Positions 1 through 5,673 of a stretch of 5,719 nt of DNA are shown in pieces; position 1 is the stretch's first letter; every line of letters begins with the position of its first letter. The notes below the pieces were generated by a model. That model ran no database searches. It was not told where the DNA came from and saw nothing but the letters and a program-made list of their open reading frames with translations. The stretch is from Blastocatellia bacterium (lineage in GTDB: Bacteria; Acidobacteriota; Blastocatellia; Chloracidobacteriales; JADJPF01): assembly GCA_016789295.1 (NCBI GenBank), contig JAEUQL010000266.1, positions 1 through 5,719 on the forward strand, written 5' to 3'. The translations under genes and the position numbers were made by a program.

Positions 1-408
1 AACCTATTGGTTGGATATGATTTTTCAGAATATGCAGACCTAGCATTATCTTATGCACTGCTTTTTGCAAAAGACTATGGTGCTAATGTCTATATCCTGC
101 ATGTTGTTCCAAGAATAGCTGAAGCGACTTCTGCGTACCCAACTACTTATAATCATGCTTATAAAAAACTCCAAACTATTCTTCCTGCTGACACTAAAAG
201 CACATACAAGACAGAGTTTTTAGTTAGTGAAGGCCCTCCATATCGGGAAATCTTAATTCAAGCTGAAGAGAAAAATATAGATATGGTCTTTATGGGAACT
301 AGAGGCGCAGATTTTGGTATGAAAGCTATTTTTGGTTCCAATGTGGACAGAGTTATTCGTCTATCGCCATGCCCAGTCTTCATAGCTAGGCCATTAAAAT
401 GGAACTGA
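1..408 (+). CDS. Universal stress protein, UspA family, single domain (5' end missing)
   Basis: The reading frame is already open at base 1. The first visible residues (NLLVGYDFSEYADLAL) are the first beta strand and phosphate-side loop of a Usp domain, so only a few N-terminal residues are probably missing. The TTG at 7 lies inside this strand and is not a likely start. About 135 residues are visible, close to the usual 140-150 of the family. Near the C-terminus the signature G-T-R-G, nine residues, G-S (in GTRGADFGMKAIFGS) matches the G-2x-G-9x-G-S/T ATP-binding motif. It is followed by SPCPVFIARP, the typical last strand that forms the dimer interface. Usp proteins are cytoplasmic nucleotide-binding proteins induced by starvation, oxidative or other stress; the specific role here is unknown. 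The next gene starts 16 bases downstream, so the two are probably co-transcribed. This copy is less like the other Usp domains in the window than those are like each other. Confidence 0.9.
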   Translation, partial: NLLVGYDFSEYADLALSYALLFAKDYGANVYILHVVPRIAEATSAYPTTYNHAYKKLQTILPADTKSTYKTEFLVSEGPPYREILIQAEEKNIDMVFMGTRGADFGMKAIFGSNVDRVIRLSPCPVFIARPLKWN

Positions 409-424
409 GAGAAAGGAGATTTCT

Positions 425-865
425 ATGAAAGTTCTTGTTGCTACTGATGGTTCAATCTATGCAGATGCTGCAGTAAAAGCTGTTGCAAGCAGGTTGTGGC
501 CTGCAGACACAGAGATACGCTTGATGATGGTCTTGGAAAGACCTGCTGTCTCATACATTACAAGTGGAGAAGGATGGATGCAGTTTGACAATATAACAAA
601 GGATGTAAGAACTGCGATCAAGGCTATCCTTGACGATAGTGTCAAGCTGGTTCAAGCTACAGGATGCCAAATAAGTGAAAAGATTAGAGAAGGTGATGCT
701 GCAGATGAGATTATTAGTGAGATAGAAGATTGGGGAGCAGATCTAGTAGTAGTTGGCACACACGGCAGACGAGGTCTTTCAAGGTTTCTGCTTGGATCGG
801 TTGCGCAAAGAGTTGCTACACATTCACCTTGCTCTGTGGAAATAGTAAAGGTGCACGAAAAGTAG
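425..865 (+). CDS. Universal stress protein, UspA family, single domain
   Basis: A 146-residue single Usp domain of normal length. The start ATG is preceded by a good Shine-Dalgarno (AAAGGAGA, about 413-419) at suitable spacing. Residues 1-10 (MKVLVATDGS) form the first strand and the Asp-containing nucleotide loop. The signature G111-T-H-G114, nine residues, G124-S125 is complete, so ATP binding is expected from family knowledge. The end, SPCSVEIVKV, is the usual closing strand. The segment AAVKAVASRLWP (residues 15-26) is nearly repeated in the second half of the next gene (AAVKTVASRNWP), and the RRGLSRFLLGSV region also resembles that domain. This suggests a shared duplication origin. It sits 16 bases after the first Usp gene and 37 bases before the third, with no terminator in between, which suggests one operon. 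The exact stress or partner is not shown by the sequence. Confidence 0.94.
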   Translation: MKVLVATDGSIYADAAVKAVASRLWPADTEIRLMMVLERPAVSYITSGEGWMQFDNITKDVRTAIKAILDDSVKLVQATGCQISEKIREGDAADEIISEIEDWGADLVVVGTHGRRGLSRFLLGSVAQRVATHSPCSVEIVKVHEK

Positions 866-892
866 TTAGTATTTCTTTTTAAGCTGCAAAAT

Positions 893-897
893 GGAGG
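893..897 (+). promoter_or_regulatory. Shine-Dalgarno that sets the start of the tandem Usp gene
   Basis: GGAGG lies five bases before the ATG at 903. The ATG at 891 overlaps this site and has no ribosome site of its own. The ATG at 915 has GGAAAGG directly against it, which is too close. The start at 903 is therefore preferred. Confidence 0.7.
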
Positions 898-902
898 GAT
901 TT

Positions 903-1802
903 ATGACGGAAAGGATGAAGATTCTTATTGGTTATGATGGTTCGGAGAGTGCTGTATCCATGCTAGAAGACTTGAAATCGGCTGGTCTGCCAAACCAAGC
1001 CGAAGTCAAAGTCGTTTCTGTAGGCGAGGTATGGCTTGCAAGCCCAACAGAAGATGACGCTAGCCCATTATTTGATAGAGAGACCCCTAAAAAGCTTGCT
1101 AATGAAGCCTGCACTCGCTTAAAAGTGATATTCCCAGATTGGGAATTGACACCAGAAGGTGAAGTTGGATCAGCAGCTATGCAGATAATTGCTGTGGCCG
1201 ATGAATGGAAACCAAACCTAATCATACTAGGATCACAAGGTCTTTCAGCTTTAGGACGTTTCTTCTTTGGTAGCGTTTCGCAGAAGGTTGTTACTGAAGC
1301 ACACTGCTCGGTACACATTGGAAGAGGAAAGGCAGGTAGAGCTGCTGGTGCTGGTGTGCGTCTAGTGGTGGCTTTTGACGGTTCAGAACAGTCAGAAGCT
1401 GCAGTAAAAACCGTTGCATCACGAAACTGGCCAGAAGGAAGCGAAGTTATTCTCGTCACTTCCATAGACCTCTACGCAATAGACAGTACCAGTCATATGC
1501 CTTCTTCACACGCAATAGGCACAAACGTCATCATTCCAAAAGCAAGTGAGCAGCGCCACTATGCAGAGCAGATCCAGAAAAAAGCTGAAGAGATTCTAAA
1601 GGGTACTGGCCTCAAAGTTGTCAGTGTAATTAGAGAAGAAGATCCAAAGAAGGCAATTATTGATACTGCTGAAAAGGCAGGTGCTGATTGCATTTTTGTT
1701 GGATCTCGTGGACTGGGAAGAATAAGAAGATTTCTACTAGGTAGCGTGTCGTCTGCCATTGTAACAAGAGCACACTGTTCTGTAGAGATAGTACGTTGCT
1801 AG
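903..1802 (+). CDS. Tandem (two-domain) universal stress protein
   Basis: A 299-residue protein made of two Usp domains in a row; the frame also allows a start four codons earlier, at 891. Domain 1 is about residues 5-140. It opens with MKILIGYDGS and carries G110-S-Q-G113, nine residues, G123-S124, then AHCSVHIGRG. A short linker rich in Gly, Ala and Arg (about 141-151) leads to domain 2 (about 152-298), with VRLVVAFDGS and G267-S-R-G270, nine residues, G280-S281, then AHCSVEIVRC. Both nucleotide-binding signatures are intact, so a two-site ATP-binding protein is expected. Such tandem Usps behave like an internal Usp dimer (family knowledge). Domain 2 is closer to the preceding single-domain gene than to domain 1, judging by the AAVKxVASRxWP stretch, so the fusion probably arose from a local duplicate joined to a different Usp. 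It is the last gene before the terminator-like hairpin at 1875-1900. Confidence 0.93.
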   Translation: MTERMKILIGYDGSESAVSMLEDLKSAGLPNQAEVKVVSVGEVWLASPTEDDASPLFDRETPKKLANEACTRLKVIFPDWELTPEGEVGSAAMQIIAVADEWKPNLIILGSQGLSALGRFFFGSVSQKVVTEAHCSVHIGRGKAGRAAGAGVRLVVAFDGSEQSEAAVKTVASRNWPEGSEVILVTSIDLYAIDSTSHMPSSHAIGTNVIIPKASEQRHYAEQIQKKAEEILKGTGLKVVSVIREEDPKKAIIDTAEKAGADCIFVGSRGLGRIRRFLLGSVSSAIVTRAHCSVEIVRC

Positions 1803-1874
1803 GATGTAGACCTTTTCGGCATAATGCCAAATTTTGGGACTCTTTGTTAACAGATGTTTGGTGAAGGTTACTCG

Positions 1875-1900
1875 TAGAGAGCTTTCACTCTATCTTTTTT
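1875..1900 (+). terminator. Rho-independent terminator-like hairpin after the Usp genes
   Basis: TAGAGAG (1875-1881) pairs with CACTCTA (1886-1892), giving seven positions with one A-A mismatch around a CTTT loop. It is followed directly by TCTTTTTT (1893-1900). The stem is short and not GC-rich, so it may be a weak terminator, but its place 70 bases after the last Usp stop and before the next gene fits. Confidence 0.6.
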
Positions 1901-1912
1901 CAAGATCCTGAG

Positions 1913-1959
1913 CTTGACCTAACTTGACACAATATCTCACCATATGGTACTTGTAATCT
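1913..1959 (+). promoter_or_regulatory. Possible promoter/operator region of the sigma-54 activator gene
   Basis: CTTGAC occurs twice, at 1913-1918 and 1923-1928, exactly one helical turn apart. The second copy gives a perfect TTGACA -35-like hexamer at 1924-1929. A perfect 10-base palindrome, ACCATATGGT, follows at 1939-1948. No good -10 lies at 16-18 bases: TATGGT (1943-1948) is too near, TGTAAT (1952-1957) too far, and TACTTG (1948-1953) is a poor match. The region probably holds the start signal and perhaps an operator, but the exact promoter cannot be fixed. Confidence 0.3.
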
Positions 1960-1978
1960 GATTCCTACCTCTGTTATT

Positions 1979-1982
1979 AGGG
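1979..1982 (+). promoter_or_regulatory. Ribosome binding site supporting the TTG start of the activator
   Basis: AGGG ends eight bases before the TTG at 1991. It is short, but it is the only plausible Shine-Dalgarno near either candidate start and favours TTG over the ATG at 2099. Confidence 0.4.
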
Positions 1983-1990
1983 TACCAGCC

Positions 1991-3928
1991 TTGAGCAAAA
2001 ATATTCACGATTTGGCCAAGAGTTTACGAAAAGGGAAGGCTTCTGTTGGTCGGATACCAGAGCCACAACCTTTTCACTCATCTTCAATAACTACAAAGAT
2101 GCGAGAGCGGACTTCGGTTTGGCTTTTGATAGAAGCACTGCACCAAAATAAGCTAGACATTGCAGAATCTATTCTGTTGCAATCTAACTTAACCGATACA
2201 GAAAGACTCTTACTGCGTGGCATAAATGAGGCTTGGAAAGAAGAATATCAGAGAGCAGAAAACTTGCTTACAAGAGCTAGTTCACAAGCAATAGGTGTTG
2301 ATAAATGCTGGGCACACCTTGAGCTTGCTACACTTTATCAAGTACAGGAAAAGAACGATCTTGTCGATTTTCATATCTCTCGCGCTCGTCGTTATGCACG
2401 CGAGGATCGACAAGACCGACAATGTATGCAGGCATCGGTCGAGCTGCTTGATGTACGTGTGGATATTGAGCGTGGTGCAAGTAGACGTGCACTAAAGACT
2501 ATCTTTGAAATCCTCGAAGAATGTACAGATAGCTATTTGAAGGGCATAGCAAACTACCTCCTTGGCTGTTTGGGCCGCTTTCAAGAGGAGATAGGCGAAG
2601 AGATAGAAGGTTACGGGCTTCCTACACCAAAAGAAGCTCTTGAGAGAGCTTATCATATTTTTCATACACTGGATGATCACTACTTTGTAGCTTTAACTAA
2701 ACTTGAACTTGCTAGTTATGTTGAGAAAACTTCTGATGCATCAGAGCTTGCCAATTGGGCAAGTAAGCAACTGAAGCTACTTGGACGTAGTCGTGAAAGT
2801 AGTATTGCAGAAGTAAAAGCAAAAGAGTTTTCTCAAAAGTTACAACAAGAGTTAAAAGTTGCAAAAGAGACAAAAACTAGAACAAGCAGTGATGACCGCG
2901 TTGGACAATGCCTCTTCATTTCTGCCCCTATGAAGGCCATTAGATTTAAGTTGAATGCGATTGCTGCGGCTGATAATGATCCTGTGTTGATACTTGGGCC
3001 TAGAGGTTCTGGCAAAGAGATGCTTGCACAAGCTATACACATGCTCAGTCCTCGTTCGCATGGGAGCATGCTAGCTATTAACTGTGGAGCACTTCCAGAG
3101 AATCTAGTTGAAAGTGAACTATTTGGATATGAGAAAGGTGCATTTACTGGTGCAAACACTCAGAAGAAAGGTCTATTTGAACTTGCTCATGGTGGAACTA
3201 TTCTCCTCGATGAGATAGGGGAGCTTCCTGCAACCAGTCAATCAAAACTTTTGAGAGTACTCCAAACAGGCCGCTTCCGTCGTGTTGGTGGAACAGTTGA
3301 GGTGGTCACGAATGCGCGTGTTATAGCAGCAACAAATCGTGACTTAGATATGATGGCACGAGAAGGAACTTTTCGAGACGATCTATTAGATAGGCTTTCT
3401 GTCTGGCGACTCTCGATTCCACCTCTGAACAGAAGGCGTGAAGAGATCTTGCCTTTAGCCGAAGAGTTTCTAGCTCGCTATGGTGATGGAAAGTTCAGTT
3501 TTGACAACAGTGCCAAGAAGTTCCTTTTAGAAAAAGACTACCCTGGTAATGTTAGAGTTTTGGAAAATGATGTTCGTCGTAGCATTGGAAATGCAAAAGC
3601 TGCAGAGACCTATGTTATTTCTGCTTCGATGATTTGTGAAGACTTCGACTACTTGCCAGAACTTGCTGCCAATAGTAGAAACTTAGGTAGAGAAACCGTC
3701 AGGATAAACTCATCAGAAACTACAAAGATTCCAAGTTTTGATGATATACCAAACTATGAAGAGGCGATGCTGAGCTTTGAACGCGAGCTGCTAATTCGTG
3801 CCTTAGTGGTTTGTAAATGGAATAAAAAACTTGCTTCAACTGCACTTGGTATGAGCGAAAGAACATTTTGGCGAGCTGTACAGAGACACAAACTCCACTC
3901 TCGTCCTGACGATGTTGAAGAGGATTGA
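1991..3928 (+). CDS. Sigma-54-dependent transcriptional activator with N-terminal TPR-like sensor region
   Basis: A 645-residue bacterial enhancer-binding protein that should use ATP hydrolysis to open RNA polymerase-sigma-54 promoter complexes. Residues about 40-290 are Leu/Ala-rich amphipathic helices resembling a TPR-type solenoid, and there is no receiver, GAF or PAS domain. The AAA+ domain spans about 305-545. It has Walker A GPRGSGKE (336-343), the switch Asn N364 in INCGALPE, a complete sigma-54-contacting GAFTGA loop (383-388), and Walker B ILLDE (D407, E408). It also has the sensor I region AATNR (446-450), arginine fingers R462 and R468 in FRDDLLDR, and sensor II around PGNVRVLE (R522). 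A linker leads to a Fis-type helix-turn-helix (about 608-636; ASTALGMSERTFWRAVQRH). The chosen start is TTG at 1991, with AGGG eight bases upstream. The next in-frame ATG (2099) has a poor ribosome site and would only remove 36 basic, probably disordered residues. The stop overlaps the next gene. The signal and target promoters are unknown. Control by protein-protein contact through the helical region is inferred. Confidence 0.93.
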   Translation: MSKNIHDLAKSLRKGKASVGRIPEPQPFHSSSITTKMRERTSVWLLIEALHQNKLDIAESILLQSNLTDTERLLLRGINEAWKEEYQRAENLLTRASSQAIGVDKCWAHLELATLYQVQEKNDLVDFHISRARRYAREDRQDRQCMQASVELLDVRVDIERGASRRALKTIFEILEECTDSYLKGIANYLLGCLGRFQEEIGEEIEGYGLPTPKEALERAYHIFHTLDDHYFVALTKLELASYVEKTSDASELANWASKQLKLLGRSRESSIAEVKAKEFSQKLQQELKVAKETKTRTSSDDRVGQCLFISAPMKAIRFKLNAIAAADNDPVLILGPRGSGKEMLAQAIHMLSPRSHGSMLAINCGALPENLVESELFGYEKGAFTGANTQKKGLFELAHGGTILLDEIGELPATSQSKLLRVLQTGRFRRVGGTVEVVTNARVIAATNRDLDMMAREGTFRDDLLDRLSVWRLSIPPLNRRREEILPLAEEFLARYGDGKFSFDNSAKKFLLEKDYPGNVRVLENDVRRSIGNAKAAETYVISASMICEDFDYLPELAANSRNLGRETVRINSSETTKIPSFDDIPNYEEAMLSFERELLIRALVVCKWNKKLASTALGMSERTFWRAVQRHKLHSRPDDVEED

Positions 3929-4398
3929 TGCGAGAATATACCTTTCATACTAAATGGCTTGTAAAAGCACCTATTGAACGTGTCTGGCCAGCTATACGTG
4001 AAGTGAAGCAGTGGCCATCTTGGTGGAAATATGTAAAAGAAGTGACAGAAGTTGCTCCAGGCGATTCAAATGGTATAGGAAATATCCACCGATTCACATG
4101 GACAAGCCTCCTACCTTATAGACTCTCTTTTGAAATGAAATTAGTTGCTCTTGAATCTCGTAAATTAATAGAAGGAGTAGCAAGTGGTGATCTGCACGGT
4201 AGAGGTACGTGGAAGTTTGAAGACAGAGATCAAGAGACTTTTATTCACTACATTTGGCAGGTTCAGACAACTAAATCTTGGATGAATCTTCTAGCTCCCA
4301 TAGCCAAGCCAGCATTTTCTTGTAACCACGACTCAGTGATGAAAGAAGGTGGAGAAGGTCTTGGCCGCCTTCTTGGTGTTGAAGTCTTGCAAAGATGA
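3928..4398 (+). CDS. SRPBCC (START/polyketide cyclase-dehydrase-like) ligand-binding family protein
   Basis: A 156-residue protein the length of one SRPBCC domain. The N-terminal pattern W10-x-V-x-API-x-x-VW20, then WPSWWKYVKEV (29-39), is typical of the family's first strand and helices. The middle holds the alternating strands that form the cavity (HRFTWTS, 54-60; LSFEMKLVALE, 66-76; TFIHYIWQVQTT, 104-115). The end, with WMNLLAPIAKPAF (118-130) and NHDSVMKEGGEGL (133-145), is the long C-terminal helix that closes the pocket. Members bind hydrophobic ligands in a helix-grip fold; no catalytic function can be assigned. Its ATG overlaps the activator's stop (TGATG, 3926-3930), and GAGG at 3920-3923 lies inside the activator gene, so coupled translation is likely. 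The TTG at 3925 would add only one residue and is less favoured. A role as ligand-dependent partner of the activator is only an inference. A hairpin follows at 4433-4458. Confidence 0.85.
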   Translation: MREYTFHTKWLVKAPIERVWPAIREVKQWPSWWKYVKEVTEVAPGDSNGIGNIHRFTWTSLLPYRLSFEMKLVALESRKLIEGVASGDLHGRGTWKFEDRDQETFIHYIWQVQTTKSWMNLLAPIAKPAFSCNHDSVMKEGGEGLGRLLGVEVLQR

Positions 4399-4432
4399 AG
4401 ACTGAATTTGAAATAGCTATGTTTGGTTATAT

Positions 4433-4458
4433 CTTGGACAAGAACTATTTCTTCCAAG
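4433..4458 (+). repeat. Imperfect inverted repeat (stable hairpin) between two genes
   Basis: CTTGG (4433-4437) pairs with CCAAG (4454-4458), and AAGAA (4440-4444) pairs with TTCTT (4449-4453). The left arm has a two-base AC bulge and the loop is CTAT. This gives ten base pairs in total. It begins 34 bases after the SRPBCC stop and ends before the next promoter. There is no T-run after it, so it is at best a non-canonical terminator or an mRNA 3'-end stabiliser. It could also be an operator. Confidence 0.5.
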
Positions 4459-4474
4459 CATTCCTATCACATTG

Positions 4475-4503
4475 TTGACTTATAAAAACTGCAGTACTAT
4501 GAT
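4475..4503 (+). promoter_or_regulatory. Sigma-70-type promoter of the caspase-family gene
   Basis: The -35 TTGACT (4475-4480) and -10 TATGAT (4498-4503) each match consensus at five of six positions and are separated by the ideal 17 bases. Transcription would begin near 4510, giving a leader of roughly 42 bases. An 8-base palindrome, ACTGCAGT (4488-4495), lies between the two hexamers, where a repressor could block polymerase. The gene is therefore probably transcribed on its own, apart from the activator-SRPBCC pair. Confidence 0.65.
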
Positions 4504-4551
4504 TACCTCAAAGTAAAACAGCAGTTACATTTTGGAGTTTTAATAAAGATT

Positions 4552-5667
4552 ATGAAAAAAGCCCTTATTGTTGGAATTGACAACTACTCTCGCTCCCCAC
4601 TTTTTGGTTGTGTAAACGATGCAAATAATATGTCAAGAGTACTGGAAGTAAATGCAGATGGTTCTAAAAATTTTGATGTAGAACTTCTCACAGCATCAAC
4701 TAATGACAACCGTGAAATATTTAAACGAGATCTTAAGAGAAAGATACAAGAACTTTTTAATGGAGATTGTGACATTTCACTATTCTATTTTGCAGGGCAT
4801 GGCTGTTTGACACCTGTTGGTGGCTACATTATTACAAGTGATGGAACACCCTATGATGAAGGTATCTCAATGAGTGAGATCATTACATACGCCAACAGCT
4901 CTAAATCTAAAAACAAGATAATTATTTTGGACTGTTGTTCTTCTGGTGCACTTGGAAAGATTCCAGATATTCAAGAAGATAGATCTTATTTAGCATCGGG
5001 TGTGGTTATTTTAACTGCCTGTCGAGACTCAGAAGCTTCTGCTGAAATTGATGACAAGGGTGTTTTTACTTCTCTTGTTATTGAAGCATTGGAGGGTGGT
5101 GCTGCAGATCCTCAAGGTTGTGTTACAACAGGAAGTATATATTCTTATGTTGATAGATCTTTGGGTGCTTGGCAGCAGAGGCCAGTATTTAAGTCAAACA
5201 CCAATCAATTTATACCTCTCAGAACTGTCAAACTTCCAGCAGCTATAGAAAATGAACATCGCTACACCAAAGAATTTGAGGAATTTGAAGAATCATGGGA
5301 AAAAAGTAAAGGTATACAAACAGTTAAGCCAGTCGCCTTGGCTGTTTGCTTGATTCCAACTAATCCATCTATAAAAAATGATGTAAAAAGATTTTTAGAT
5401 AGTAACGGTTGGGAAATGCCTATTGAAGAGTTGAACATGGAAGGAATAAACAGTAAGCAAGATATAAGCAAGTTTATAGTTTTACTCAAAGAAAAAAGAA
5501 GGCAGTTTTATGAGTCTGGAGTTACTGAAATGCACCTTTTCATTGCTGGACCGGTACAAGCAGGAACTATAATTGGGGCAATCTATAGCAATTGGATTCC
5601 AGTAAAGATATACCACCGATCATTAACAGAAAGCTATGAATACTGGACATTACTTAAAAAGTATTAA
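4552..5667 (+). CDS. Caspase-family protease (peptidase C14) with SAVED/CARF-like C-terminal region
   Basis: A 371-residue, apparently cytoplasmic protein with no signal peptide. Residues 1-225 form a caspase-like domain. It opens with KALIVGIDNY (3-12) and GCVNDA (19-24), then has the catalytic His in FAGHG (H83) and the catalytic Cys in ILDCCSSG (C129, with Ser where DCCHSG is commonest). LTACRDSEASAE and GVFTSLVIEALEGGAADPQG follow, the usual second half of bacterial C14 proteins. An acidic, helical-looking linker lies at about 236-255. Residues 258-371 look like one Rossmann-type alpha/beta unit. The stretch MHLFIAGPVQAGTIIGAI (327-344), then VKIYHR and a Tyr-rich end, resembles the second half of SAVED domains, which bind cyclic oligonucleotides. 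A full SAVED has two such halves; only one seems present. Start: ATG at 4552 gives the canonical N-terminus. The Shine-Dalgarno is poor, since GGAG (4534-4537) is 14 bases away. It has its own promoter. The C-terminal part is AT-richer in places (about 27% GC at 5341-5400). The caspase call is firm; the SAVED call is moderate. Confidence 0.88.
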   Translation: MKKALIVGIDNYSRSPLFGCVNDANNMSRVLEVNADGSKNFDVELLTASTNDNREIFKRDLKRKIQELFNGDCDISLFYFAGHGCLTPVGGYIITSDGTPYDEGISMSEIITYANSSKSKNKIIILDCCSSGALGKIPDIQEDRSYLASGVVILTACRDSEASAEIDDKGVFTSLVIEALEGGAADPQGCVTTGSIYSYVDRSLGAWQQRPVFKSNTNQFIPLRTVKLPAAIENEHRYTKEFEEFEESWEKSKGIQTVKPVALAVCLIPTNPSIKNDVKRFLDSNGWEMPIEELNMEGINSKQDISKFIVLLKEKRRQFYESGVTEMHLFIAGPVQAGTIIGAIYSNWIPVKIYHRSLTESYEYWTLLKKY

Positions 5668-5673
5668 AAATAG

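Larger units (their letters stand above)
1803..1990. other. Intergenic region between the Usp genes and the activator
   Basis: These 188 bases hold no convincing coding frame. Besides the terminator-like hairpin and the CTTGAC repeat/palindrome region, there is a small GGCA-TAA-TGCC hairpin at 1818-1828 with a three-base loop, of no clear role. No GG-N10-GC sigma-54 promoter core is present on either strand. Confidence 0.6.

Noticed and set aside
932..1465. Open antisense frame of 177 codons opposite the tandem Usp gene
   Set aside because: It is fully opposite a clear Usp protein, is Ser/Thr/Pro-rich with no recognisable motif, and has no convincing ribosome site.
1818..1828. GGCA-TAA-TGCC hairpin as terminator of the Usp genes
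   Set aside because: Only four pairs with a three-base loop and no proper T-tract; the hairpin at 1875-1900 is a better candidate.
2218..2232. Sigma-54 promoter-like TGGCA with GG-N10-GC spacing on the + strand
   Set aside because: It lies deep inside the activator's coding region, the -12 part matches poorly (AGGC instead of TTGC), and no gene starts downstream of it. Chance occurrence is likely.
2833..3159. Antisense frame opposite the AAA+ part of the activator
   Set aside because: It mirrors a strongly conserved coding sequence and its translation shows no domain.
4263..4457. Antisense frame overlapping the end of the SRPBCC gene and the hairpin
   Set aside because: Low-complexity Arg/Pro/Ser translation, mostly opposite the conserved SRPBCC C-terminus; no sign of expression.
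4543..4551. Alternative ATA or ATT start codons for the caspase gene, nearer the GGAG at 4534
   Set aside because: These codons rarely initiate, and the ATG at 4552 already gives the normal N-terminus of the family.
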